Shown here one piece after another: positions 45,784 through 58,200 of a DNA stretch of 64,000 nt. The translations under genes and the position numbers were made by a program. The notes under the pieces were generated by a model. It saw only the letters and a program-made list of their open reading frames with translations, had not been told where the DNA came from and did not search any database. Origin of the DNA: Limnoperna fortunei (taxonomy: Eukaryota > Mollusca > Bivalvia > Mytilida > Modiolidae); contig OX104113.1 in NCBI GenBank assembly GCA_944474755.1, forward strand, positions 50,421,644 through 50,485,643, written 5' to 3'. Each line of letters opens with the position of its first letter. Within the stretch, counting starts at the first letter, position 1.

Positions 45784-47029
45784 CTTGTTAACAGGTAAAT
45801 ACACAATAATGTAATTACATTGTTTACTGGAGCAGGTTCTATTTGTTATGATATCTGTTTAAACACTGCAGAGTACCATTCTACTTAGCAACAGTAAGGT
45901 TGGACAAGTGTTTTATTTTTTACACTATTTATAAGTCATTTCAAATTACATAATTTAATATTTTTCATATGTATTTAAAGCTAAACATGTGTTTAAGAAG
46001 GGCAAACATGTTGTTTAATTGTGGTTACCATGTAGATATATTAACTTTCTGTATTAGTACTCTATGGTGGAAAGCCTGTGACCACTATGACCTTTTATTT
46101 GGTGATGGCAGACTGCACATTTTAGCATAATTATTATTACATTGGTTGTTTTTTTTATAGTGGTAGTCTTTTTTTTATTCAATTAAGCCACTTCAAAAGA
46201 GACAATTTTGTCCATCAAACTCTCCACATATTTATAGTGGCACTTTTAATATACAAAAACTGGTTGGATTTGACAATCTGTTCCTGTATTTATAAACCTG
46301 TCTTAATGTACTAGTCTGGTAAATGTTACATGAATAAATATGTTTTTCTGTATACAATTGTTGAAAAAAATTTTGATAAATGTTATATTAATATTTAACT
46401 GTTTAATCTGTGATATATTGTTTAAACTGTGATATTATATTGTTTAAACTGTGATATTATATGTTGTATTATTGTTTTTAGAGGTTTTATGCCACTTGCA
46501 ACATTGTGGCATTCATTTTTTATTGGAGTTATGCAATCATTTTATAGAACTATAATGAAAATTTTTACAAATTTTTCTCAAATTTTGATATATTAAGAGT
46601 TGAAAATGTTTTAATACTATGATTTTGCTGCAAAAATGGGTACAGAAACTATATTCTAGATAGTCCTGTAATTACATGCACATTTAATTGGATTAAAATT
46701 GTGATTCCGAAGTTAAAGCTTATATTTGTGACAGATAATTTGTTTTGGCCACTTCAAGACATTTCTATTTCAGTTTTTTTGGTATTACATGTAATGGTCA
46801 TCTTGATAAACTGATTGGCATACGGACAATTTTTTTAATAACTAGACCATCAAATTTGTATGCAAGCCAATTTAGATTTTTAGATCAGGGTAGTTCTAGA
46901 GATGATTTTAATTTATATTATGTTAACAATACACGTTTTTATTAATAAAAGTACGTTTTATAATATACTTGTATCTAATTTCTTTATGAAAATAGTGTGG
47001 TTCAAATTCAAATTTGAGATGGTTTTATT
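45784..47029. other. 3' flank of the multi-TIR gene
   Basis: AT-rich, with a short direct repeat of about 27 bases at 46395-46460 (TGTTTAAACTGTGATATTAT, two to three copies). No gene seen. Confidence 0.4.
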
Positions 47030-47215
47030 GTCTCACCTGTGACGATAGTGGCTTGAAGCTAGACATATATATGGGAATCCAGCGTTGGTGGCATAAACAC
47101 CTGAAATTTGGCTTTATATCTTTGTAAGCTTAAGCCCTTTGTCCATCAAATTTGGTCCAATGGTACCTTAAAATGAGTACTTGCCAGTCAATCACCTGAC
47201 CTTGACCTCAATTTC
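47030..47215. repeat. truncated relative of the 38-kb tandem-repeat element
   Basis: TCTCACCTGTGACGATAGTG, ATATATGGGAATCC, GGTGGCATAAACACC and CACCTGACCTTGACCTCAAT follow the order of the left part of the 37971-38893 element. No core array and no right end. Confidence 0.75.
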
Positions 47216-47506
47216 AGATATTTTAAATAATAACAATTTAATGCTACATGTACATGTATTTAAATGATCTGTGTGTAGTGATGGATGATATTCTGATGGT
47301 GAATGTACAATATAGGGTGAGATTCTGACTGGTGACAAATTAAACGTGGTCAATTTATTGCAAAAGAATCTTACCAAAATTTTTAATTATTTATGGCTAG
47401 TATGAAGCATTAAATATTTATAGAAAAAAATAATTAAGCACTAAAACAGAACTAAGACAAAATATTTACATGGAAATGTAGCACTGTAATTTTTTACAGT
47501 AAAAAG

Positions 47507-47634
47507 CAATCTAATTAAAATTAAATCTTTCACTTGCTCACTTTTTGTTATTGGTTGCTACGTTGTAAGATCAACACGCAGCGACCATAGCAAAAAGGGG
47601 GGAGCAAGTGAAAGATTTAATTTTAATTAGATTG
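47507..47634. mobile_element. foldback MITE family C, copy 3, perfect 9-bp duplication
   Basis: CAATCTAATTAAAATTAAAT with TCTTTCACTTGCTC on the left is matched by GAGCAAGTGAAAGA and TTTAATTTTAATTAGATTG on the right. AGTAAAAAG flanks both sides (47498-47506, 47635-47643). Arms are nearly identical, so this copy is the youngest of the three. Confidence 0.9.
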
Positions 47635-48149
47635 AGTAAAAAGCAATTTGAAAGCAGAATTTATCAAGTGATTCAATAATTTCTAGAAAATTTTCATAAA
47701 ACCACAACAAAAGCCAATATGTCTGCTGAAAAAGTTTTAAAATTTCCACAATATTTATGATGAACTGCTCAAGCTGAACTATAATTTTGAGTAAATAAAT
47801 TATTTTAAGTTCTGCTCGAATATCTCGACATGTTGTTTTATATGAAAGCAATGATCATATCATCCCCTTGTATAATTTGTTGACACCTCCGTTAATGAAT
47901 TTGAATTACATTGTTATTGATTCACGCTTGATTCTTTATTAAGACATCACAATCCAATTAAAACAACTTTCCTTGATTAAACAAAATAACGCATATATGA
48001 TCAAACATACTTAACCAGGTCGTCAAAAATTTAATAAATTACAAGATTAAAGAATATTGTTGAGACTACTGTTCAAAAGCTCAAAATTTCTTTCATTAAC
48101 CAATTTTAAATTATATATTTTCTTTGATATTTATTTCATTACTGACTAC

Positions 48150-50880
48150 GAGATAAGATAAAGCTTTTATTTTGATTCGGCACAATATATAACAATATAA
48201 CACAAGCTCTATAGAGCTTTGTACCGAATAGGAATACACAACAAACTATTGAAAGACACATAAGGCATACATAACAATACTAATATGTGTAAGACATACA
48301 TATACATGTGACATGACAATGCAGCAATAGGACATATGACTACACAAAAACATAAATTTTTTTTTAGGCACATAAAAAGGAGTGGAACAAAAAAAACAAG
48401 CAGAGATTAAAAGTGTTTATGACATTTAAACTAAAAGCACAGATAAGAGAGCACTATGTAGGTAATAGCAACATGCTGTTAAAATTCTAAAATGCACCAC
48501 GAGAGCATATAAATATGTAATAGCATAAAACAATAAAATTATTTACTTGCAAATGGAACAGCAGCATTCTGTTCAATTCCATTATTGTATAAGAGACTTA
48601 AATTGAGAAAAACTGTTTTCAGTCCTGAAATGGTCTAGAAGGCTATCCCACAAAACAGCAGCAGCTTTTCTTACCATATGTAGTTGATTTTACATGAGAT
48701 ATGTCAAAAATATTGTTATACCTGAAATTATATTAAGACTGTTTTACATTTAAAGATTATGTAAGCTCAATGGTGAAAGTTTACTTATTATTTTAAAAGT
48801 TTCTAAGGCCATAGCTTGCTGAGGAGGAATCTGTAAGGAAAGCATCTTTGCTTTTCCAAAAGTTGGTCATATGAGCTTGAATAGTCCACATATATGTTTA
48901 AAACAAAACGTAGTGCTCTTTCTTGCACTTTTTCAATTTTTTTGGAATTCCTTCCTGTACAAAAATGCCATGCAAAAGGACAGAAGTTAAATTACTGAAA
49001 AAGAAAGTATGCACAATGGTGAGTTTGCAGAGTCTGTCCAAAAATGGTCCTAAACGTTTAAAAATGTTAAGTTGCCGTAATGCCTTCCTACAGATATTGC
49101 CTATATGAACATCAAAGTTTAAATGATAATCAATATCTATACCCAACAATTCGACAATTTATTCACAATATATGGTTGCACTTTCGATATTTATACATGG
49201 GTTTTTTTAATTTATACATTTTCTTTCCAACAGCTAGAACTTGAAATTTTTCTGGACTAGCTTGCATCTTATTTACTTTAAACAAATTTATAAGTTCTAT
49301 GGATTCAGTAAAGGCATAATTTGGATTACAAAAAGATAAAGTATTGTCTTCAGCATAGTTATAAAGGGATCCATGTTTAATAACTGAAACTATATCATTG
49401 ATAAAAATATTAAATAGAAGGGGTCCCAATATATATCCTTGAGGTACACGCTTATGGATAACAGCCAAACTGCTAATAATGTTGTTAATTTTAATTTGTT
49501 GTTTTCAATTTGTAAGATACTAGTATGATTAAAGAAGGGAAAATGAATGTGGCAAAACACCATATGCCGACAATTAGTCTAGCAAAATTTCTTGGGACAG
49601 ACAGTCAAAAGCCTTAGACAGATGCATAAGAACAGCAACAATATATAGAGTTTTGTCCAAAACAGAGCGCAAATCTTCAAGAAGTCTTAGCAGCTTAGTT
49701 TGACATCCATGTTTCATTTTAAAAGTAAAATAATAAGGATTCAAAATATCAAAATATAATCAGCTAGTTGCATTTCTAAAACCTTTTCAAAAATGTTTGA
49801 AAAAATAGCACACTGACAGGCCTATAATTTGACTTTTCCAAAGGATAATTTTTTTATATAAAGGGGTAACAAGAGCTTCTTTAAGCTGGTAGGAAAAACA
49901 ATGATTTATAGATAAGTTTATTAACAAAGTTTCTCTAGTTTTTTGCAATCTTGGCAGGTATACCATCAACTCATGTTGCTTTATGATATTAATTTTTTGT
50001 ACAATTTTTTAAACATCATTTGAAAAACTAAATTGTTTGTTTACATCCATTTGATTTTTTTGTTTCTACTATTAACATAACCTTTCTCCTAAAAGGTTTT
50101 AGGAGACGCATTAATAAAAGCTTACAAAGCTAGTTTCCGAATCCTCTCGTAATATATTGTTTGTATATGTTGTATTTATATGTGAATTTACGAATAAATA
50201 TGTTTAAACTAACATGACCTTTAAGTGTAACAGATATTAGGTTATGGCAGTCACTTACACCAGTTGGTATGTTTGTTATGTTAAAACATAGCTTTTTCTG
50301 ATTCGTAAGAATGACATCTACTAAATGATGGTATAGCACCTTTCATAAAACAAGTTGCATTACTTACAAGTTGTGATAGGTTAAAACATCATATTTGTCA
50401 TTAAGAGTGTTACGTTTTTGGCTGATTAGCAGGTTGTTCATATCTCATAAAACAACAATATGTTCATAACTAATCATACATTTATCTAATGATTTTGTGA
50501 AGTTGTTAGAAAAATCATTGTCTTTTTGTAAAGTCCCATGATTAGCCAGTCCTATCGTTAATATAAACTTCTATACACATGTTTTCAAGATCTATTACTC
50601 CATTTTTTTTCTAGGGGAAATCAGAGTTCAATAATGCCATCAAACCACCACCTTTACTATTTCTATCTCTACTGAAATGTTTATAACCATCAATTTTAAA
50701 GAGATTATAGTTGACTGAAATGTCTAATTTAGTCTCAGATATAAACAGAAGATCAACTAACTTTTCATCTAAAAGTTTTCTAATTTCAATAAATTTGTAT
50801 CTTATACTGTTGATGTTTATATGCGCTACATCTTCGTCTTCGTCTTCTTTGTAGATTCCGCCTATACCAGGCGCACCACC
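48150..50880 (-). pseudogene. decayed LINE related to the 17-20 kb element
   Basis: Minus strand. The 3' end has AAGCTCTATAGAGCTT (a perfect palindrome), AATAAAAGCTTT and a TTATC tail near 48150. RT pieces: 49149-48898 (LGIDIDYHLNFDVHIGNICR), 49468-49163 (GPLLFNIFINDIVSVIKHGS, YNYAEDNTLS) and 49969-49787. Endonuclease pieces: 50339-50130 and about 50830-50620 (HINSIRYKF, FISETKLDIS, SRDRNSKGGG). The order and wording follow the intact copy at 17383-20040, but with many frameshifts, stops and YAED instead of YADD. Nearly full length, no longer coding. Confidence 0.85.
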
Positions 50881-51234
50881 AAATCTTCTTCAGTGTTAGG
50901 GTTAAAAAAGTTATTATCATAAAATAAAATAAAAAACAGCACTGGTGTGGAATAAAAAGTTTAAAAAAGGGGGATTTAAGCGGAATAAAATGATAAAAAA
51001 GTAGGGAGATCAAAACTTATGTACATAACCTCACCATGAGCAAGAGACAAAACTGTACTCTTAGTTGAAATAGTGGGATTGACAGTTCTATAGTAACATT
51101 GCAGCTCGCTTTTGATGTAGTCGATAGCAGAGACCTCTTGAGATAGATTCTATTTTGGTTGTCATTTCAGGTTTTAGGAACAAAAAGTTAGTGCAGTCAA
51201 TAATTAGCTTCAATAGCTGATTGTCTGAAGTTAG

Positions 51235-51840
51235 TTAGGTAGCAGTCTCAACATCATATCCGGATGTCAGTTCTGAATGTAGTTTGTTAACATATAGAGC
51301 TCTCACATGTTGAAGCGATTTGCATCTGATGAGAAAATGTGCCATGTCTTCAGATTCCTCCATGCAGAGTTTACAAGTTGGATTCACTGTGCCAGTTTTA
51401 CTGAATTTTGCTCTGTCTTTCATCAGTGTGTAGGCCCCACATGCGATTTTACATTTTATAGATCCTGCTGTTGTGGCAAATGTTTCTGTCCTACAATTTT
51501 CCCATATGTTATGAACTTTACCGGTTTTTACATTATCCAGATTTAAATACTTTAATGATGTTTTTTCCTTTGCTTCAGTTTTTAGTCTTTCCATCCAGTA
51601 TGTATGAACGGCATTCTTGACTTTTCTTTTCCACGCAGCTGGAGAAGACGGTAAAGTAAGTACTAAGTCATGTGGCGATGGTAATTCATAGATTTCCAAA
51701 AGTTCTGTTATTTTAACGAACCAGCTATTTGATTGGTTAGATTTAATCGCAAGTTGTCTGATACATATTTCTACAACAAAGTGTCTGGGGTGATTTTTTC
51801 TGCCTTTGAGCTTCTCAAATACGATCAATCTATGTTTTTA
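51235..51840 (-). pseudogene. zinc-knuckle LINE ORF2 C-terminus, 5'-truncated
   Basis: About 197 codons open on the minus strand. WKRKVKNAVHTYWMERLKTE and SIKCKIACGAYTLMKDRAKF lead to a CKLCMEESEDMAHFLIRCKS knuckle (C-x2-C...H...C) and a stop at 51235. Same region of ORF2 as the 2605-3567 fragment but from a different family. No RT remains. Confidence 0.75.
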
Positions 51841-52229
51841 CTAAGGTAGTTTGCTTATCTGAGGATGAGAGGTAGCTTAAGTTGTTTATGCTCTGAGTGT
51901 TCAATTCACTTGCTTCAGTTTCGACCTCGAAAATGGAATCGGTGAAGTGAAAAGTGTTACACGTAACACAGGTCCAAGGTTCAACTGAAGAAACGTACTG
52001 CGATTAAAAATAAGCTGAAATGGAATACGAAACCTCACTGAACGTAATTTAACTTTTGCATTTTTTTATAATGAATCGTATGATTGATTTAATTTTTAAA
52101 TATTTTATACAATACAATTACAAAATATATCAGAAACCGTGTAATGCCGATTCAGCCCCAAAATCTACGGGATTTTACTGCTTAGTTCTGCCAATCGCCA
52201 AAATTTACATCGAACAAATTTGGATGGAA
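51841..52229. other. intergenic, no feature
   Basis: AT-rich sequence with no recognised gene or repeat. Confidence 0.35.
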
Positions 52230-52302
52230 TAAGTCCTCACAAGTCAGGGTTTCCGTGTCCACATTTTGCGTACACATGTAATGAAACCCAGACTTTTGAG
52301 TA
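52230..52302. mobile_element. MITE family A, copy 3: 73-bp inverted-repeat-only derivative
   Basis: CCTCACAAGTCAGGGTTTCC runs almost directly into the opposite terminal repeat (ATGAAACCCAGACTTTTGAG). The whole interior seen in copies 1 and 2 is absent. TGGATGGAA and TGGATGAAA flank it, a 9-base duplication with one mismatch. Confidence 0.7.
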
Positions 52303-52590
52303 TGGATGAAATAATTCGGTTATTATAAATTCTAAGTTCAGTAATGGTTTAAAAATATTGAATATTGTATACACTAACTTAATGGATACATTTATTTATG
52401 AAAAATAAACCATAATTTATGTTTCTCTCGTACTTCTATCTACTGTCAGCCATTACAGCCGATGTAAACATCGTCAAACTGCTCCACTAAAACACATATT
52501 ATGTAAAAATATGGTTTTTTATGTTCATTTCTGAAAAATAAAACAAAATACATATAATAGAAACCTTTATTTATTCAAATCAACCATTTT

Positions 52591-53671
52591 TATACCCCCC
52601 GCTTGGGGGGTATATAGTGTTCATGCCTTCCGTCCGCCTGTCCGTCCGTTACACTTTCTATTATTTGCAACTCCTCCTACACCACTGAAAGGAATTTGAT
52701 GAAACTTTCACAGAATCTTTGTCTCATAGTGCCATTGTGCAGGAGATATTTAACATTTTGATCGGAATGATATTTGGGGTTTCCCATAGAAAAACATGGA
52801 CTTTGTCATTGACCTAAGGGGGTCCCTATCTCTTATGTGCAACTCCTCCTACACCACTGAATGGAATTTAATGAAACTTACACAGAATCCTTGTCACATA
52901 GTGCCATTGTGCAGGAGATATTAAACATTTTGATCGGATCGATATTTGGGGTTTCCCATAGAAAAACATGGACATTGTCATTGACCTAAAGGGGTCGATC
53001 CTCATCTCTTATGTGCAACTCCTCCTACACCACTGAATAGAATTTGTTGAAACTAACACAGAATTCTTGTCACATAGTGCCATTGTGCACTAGATATATA
53101 ACATTTCGATTGGAATGATATTTGGGGTTTCCCATAGAAAAACATGGACTGTCACTGACATAAGGGGATACCCATCTCTTATGTGCAACTTCTCCTACAC
53201 CACTGAATGGAATTTGATGAAACTTACACAGAATCCATGTCACATAGTGCCATTATGCAGGAGATATTTAATATTTTGATCGGAATGATATTTGGGGTTT
53301 CCCATAGAAAAACATGGAGTTTGTAATGGACATAATGGGATACCCATCTTTTATTTGCAACTCCTTCTACCACTGAATGGAATTAGTTGAAACTTACACA
53401 GAATCTTGGTCACATATTGCCATTGTGCATTGGATATTAAACATTTTGATCAGAATATTATTGGAGGTTTCCCATAGAAAAACATGGACTTTGTCATTGA
53501 CATAGGGGATGCCATTCTTTGGGGGATTGGGGAGGGTTACATGTATTATCTGCAATTTCACCTTCACGTTTAATTAGATAAAGTTTCAATTTTATAATTA
53601 AGAACACCTGAATTTTCAAAGTAATTGTGAAGCGGGGGGTATCAATGGTGAGCATTGCTCACAGGTTTTTT
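52591..53671. repeat. mirrored element with ~172-bp tandem repeat core, about 5 copies
   Basis: Opens TATACCCCCCGCTTGGGGGG, itself a hairpin, and its right edge carries AGCGGGGGGTAT, inverted to the opening, then a GTGAGCATTGCTCAC hairpin. The unit is marked by CCCATAGAAAAACATGGA at 52783, 52955, 53131, 53301 and 53471. Other unit text: CAACTCCTCCTACACCACTG and CACATAGTGCCATTGTGCA. Confidence 0.88.
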
Positions 53672-55112
53672 TACTCTAGTTTAATTACTTCTCTATAACC
53701 GAGTTTAAGTACTTAAAAAAAGGTATTTTAGCCAAGTTCGTGCACTTACGGTAATCTAACATATTGGAGCGCCAGATAATGGGGGGGGGGGAACACTCTG
53801 AATTATAATATTTGTTGATGTTTTGTATAATTCCTGTCTATATTGAGATGAAGTTACAAAATATTCTTATTAAAAGATGGTTATAATATTGGCATGTTGT
53901 TCAAAAATATTACTGATAACCAAAATTAATAAGAAATAACTAATTTTATTCTACTCTGTTTGTGTGCTGGCCTCACGTGCAAGGTAAAAATGGAGTATAA
54001 ATTTGTCTAACACCCACAAGACAAGTAAACATTTTAAAAGTTTGGATGAAATGTTAAACTATTTCACTGGAAAACATAACACACAAATTGTACATTCTAC
54101 ATTGCTTGATGTTTTACTTGAGAATGACGTAAGAAGAAATATATTACAAAAATCGGCGCACATGAATAGCACATGAATAGACTACTAACACCACCTGAAA
54201 CAAAATGTTGACATAGAAGTGACGGATCGCAAAAACAGGGAACCTCCCACACCACCATAAGAACCAGCATATATGGCCTGTGATAAATAAATACAATTTG
54301 TATGTCCTGCTTCTTGGGGGCTGCAACCCCCCCCCCCCCCCCTAAGCGGATAAGCGGAGCGGGCTTCCCATAGGTAAAAGATGTATCTGCGTTGTCCCAC
54401 ATATACAATTTAAGTGAATATATATGATAATATATATGAATACCATTAGGTGCAAAGGGGGCAGTTTTTATTAAGTTTATAAGTATCATTAAGTTGTAAT
54501 GTTTAAAATGAACATGCTAACACATTATTTGCAGTTGACCAAAGATAGTTTAAATTGAAATATCCCAGATGAATCATTTAGAATGTTATCTCTAAATGTA
54601 AATTCGTTTGTAATAAAATTAGATATTTTGACGCCTTAAGTTTATTATTACAAAACAAATTTAAATCATTAGCAGAAATAAATGCTAAAGAATCTTTGAT
54701 CATTTTAATCTATTCAATACACTAAATCGATCGAAAATCAATATTGGGAAAATGTCTTTTTGATGATGCACTGACCACGAGGTTCACTGGCACTGACATA
54801 TAATCGAAGGTGTATTTCAAATCATTTCATCTTTGAAATTAACGAACTTGTATACGGTGTGACAAATTTCTGTTGTAAAAATTTGTATTTCAAAATTTCA
54901 AAGTAACCGTTCCTTCCTTTATTCGTTATTGTTATATTATATTAATAAAATTCGTAAATACCAGTTGGTATGCTGAATCACTCCTTACTGCAAATTATGT
55001 GAAAGGCGAACATTTTGGGGAAAAGTAAATTGTATATATTAAAATTCATTAATGCATGAAAACGAAGAAAATTAGTAAATTTAATTAACAAGATGACGCA
55101 AGTATTCTTGAG
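53672..55112. other. intergenic, upstream of the protease gene
   Basis: AT-rich. G-run at 53779-53789 and C-run at 54329-54346. TGATCATTTTAATCTATTCA at 54697 is repeated at 55786. The open frames on the minus strand at 54097-54489 depend on the C-run and have no family signature. Confidence 0.45.
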
Positions 55113-55120
55113 TATATATG
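55112..55120 (+). promoter_or_regulatory. possible TATA box of the mosaic protease
   Basis: GTATATATG about 50 bases before the ATG at 55167. The distance fits a TATA box with a short 5' UTR. Based on position and sequence only. Confidence 0.3.
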
Positions 55121-55166
55121 TTCAAAACAACATTTCTACTAGTTTTAAGTAATTACAAGTCTTCTG

Positions 55167-55248
55167 ATGATGGACATAACAGGGCTTTTAGGGATCTTCT
55201 TCTTCTTATTAGAATATACATTGTTAGTTTCCGCCGTAAAATCTAAAG
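55167..55248 (+). CDS. protease exon 1: signal peptide
   Basis: Starts ATGATG (either Met could initiate). Encodes [18 protein letters not shown], a clear hydrophobic core with small residues for signal-peptidase cleavage near residues 22-23. Donor AAAG/GTAAGT, phase 1. Confidence 0.85.
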
Positions 55249-58200
55249 GTAAGTTGCTTGTAACAATACGTAAAATTTATATATTTATATAATATAAAGA
55301 AGATACAGAAAGAACAACAAACCCCCTTTTTAAAATATATATTACAATTTAACAATTACATTTCAACCTTCTGGAATCGTATACAGTAAGGATATGGTTG
55401 TATATTGTGATCTTTATTAATAAGAATCGCCTTTTTTATACTATACTTAATATTATATATTTTTTTAAATAAACACCGGTGTGGTGTTTTGAATTTACAA
55501 ACATTTAAATATATACATTTTCAATCTATCCATCCACCAATCCCGTCTCCATTTCAGTATCCGATGAAGACTGGCAACCTATGCCTAAGGAATTGTTTAG
55601 CGATGACATCGATGATCTGTCTAATGTTGATGATGGAGCAGTATTTCAGAAAGGTATAAGTAAAATAGTGTTCTTGACCTGTTTATATAGGTAAAGCTTG
55701 TAAAATTTCAATTAACATTTTTTTTAATGCACATTAAAATTAAACTTGTACAATAAATAAATAAACATAAAATCAAGTCAATCTCTGATCATTTTAATCT
55801 ATTCAATACACTTGATCAAATTATTAATTATTAATTTGCAACTCGTTTGCAAAAAAAACAGTATCTCGTTGTGGCGGCTATAAAGTATATTATAAGATAT
55901 TTTAAGCGTAAATTACTGTCGTGAAAACCAACCCTTGTGTACAAATCTTCAGCGAAAAAAAGTATAACAAAATCACTCTAATAGATAACTTTTTGCTTTG
56001 AATTTTTACAAGTAATATATTTAAGTATTCAAAGCAAGAAGTTTATAATGTATTATGTTTTTGAAATCAAAGACTGACTATGCATCTCAGGTGTAAATAT
56101 TGTATAATGGTAGGTGTTCGCAATATTTATAGATAAATTGCAGTAAGGCTAGAAAGTGTGTATTTCCGCGACTAACAGAATAAATTAAATGCAAAGGCCA
56201 GTTATTTTTTACCTACTGAGCACTCCAGTTCCTGCGGTAGTTTTTGTTTCTTTGTTTGGTGGTGGTAACGCCACTTGCAACAATTTTCAGCTAAATCATG
56301 GCGTCCAGGTTTTACTGGGGAGGAAGCCGAAGTACCATGAGAAAACCCACGACCTTCGATAGGAATACTTGTTATCTTGTCAAGATTGGAGTTGAGCGCA
56401 CCCTGCTCGCATTGAGACTCGAGCCCGCAATCTGAGTGCAGACGAATGGAACCCGAACTACATTTACCAATGAGTCCCCAGAAGTCACAATTTTCGGGAC
56501 TTTCATATGCTACGTAATCGTTGAACATCGGCATATGGTTTTTTAACTTCTAAATAATTAGAGTGTACTTTTGTTATTCTCCAGTTTTCCACAAGAAATG
56601 GGGACCTATACCAAAGATAATTCAATCCAGTTCTGATGTACCAGTGTCATTCAGGGATATTTTATTATCTAGAGCCACACCTACTCAATGTAAGTATGCA
56701 TTTATTTATTTCAATAAAGCATTACCAATGAGGTAATTTTTAAAATAAAACCAGTAATTTCCCTCTAGTCTTTTCTTAAATAATACGGAAACCATATATA
56801 TTTAGCTGTATTTTAATAAACGAACATTCTAATTTCGACATTCAACGTAGCCACAAAATTTAGCGAAGACATAATTTTCCATGGAAAGTGGATCTAAACT
56901 GTGTTGAATTTCAATGTAATTTTCCAAGCGAATTTCTTTTATATTCAGATCGACATATACTCTGTGAACCTTACCGGAGAACAGTCAGCTGCCCGTGGCC
57001 AAGAAGAATAAATATATTGAGCGGAAAATGGGGTAGACCTCTCCCAGCAGATCAAGGTGGGACTGTATTTTGCTGGTCACCTGACATTCGTTTAAGTGGT
57101 TGCACAAAAGATGTTACGTATCAGTTAAAAACACTCTGTGATGGATTTTTATCGTGCAGCGTTACTGCAACTTCAACTTTCTTTAACGGACACGACCCAT
57201 GTGAGGGATCGCCTAGCTACGCCGACTTTGTATTTGAATGCATATCAGGCAAGTTAATGTATAATTTAAACGTTTCGGGGGTTGACGACGATGGAAAAGA
57301 TTTGTTTCGTTTTTTTTAATTGCGTTAACGCCACTTTCAGCAATTTTTCAGCTATGTACACCATGGCGTCTAGTTTTTATTGGCCCGGAGAACACCCCCC
57401 CCCCGACCGTGTCTATTAAGATTGCAGCTAAGAACACCCTGCCCACAGCGAGACGCGAATTCGCAACTTCAATGTGAACAGACCATGAGATCAATAGCAG
57501 ATTACAAACTAACCACTCGGCCAACGACACCTTTGTGCAAATTAAGACATTCAAACGAATAATAACGAGATTGTATTTGGCTATTTATTTAATTTCGGCA
57601 AATTTCTCTTTATAATGAACTAATCATGCAAAGATTAATAATAATAAAATGATTATTGTAAATATAACTTAACCTTATTCTATTAACTGAGCGTTTTTAC
57701 TTATGTAATTAAAACTATTAACATGAAACAAGTTAATATAGCGTGCGACTGTAAAAAAACAGTTTTCTAGGATTATTTCCGCAAACTAGGCTTTCTTCCT
57801 TTTCTTGGTCGGCAACTCTCGACATTACATTTCAGGTGAGAAACATAATGGAGTCAGCCGAAATTTACTGACCATTACCTGTACTACCTTTATATATAAT
57901 AAATTTCCTGGATGATTCAATTAAATTAGAAGTGCGTATGGCGTAGAAAAATATAAACGTGAATTTTATATTTAAGGTAAATCGCGTTTTAAAAAATATA
58001 TACCATTTAATCCGGGACGCAAAGGAAAAAACGTAATATAGTTTTTAACTGACTGAATTGAGGGCCGAACATTGTTTTTTTACAAGTAATTATGTAACCT
58101 TTTCACGTTATTCTCAATTTTTCATGACGGTATGCACTTATTAAGCAAAATATATCATGTATTTATAAAATTCAACTTCATTGAACCAATCACACGACAT

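Noticed and set aside
54097..54489. Overlapping minus-strand open frames around a C-run
   Set aside because: Glycine tracts come from the C-run, no motif or splice context, and three frames are open at once.
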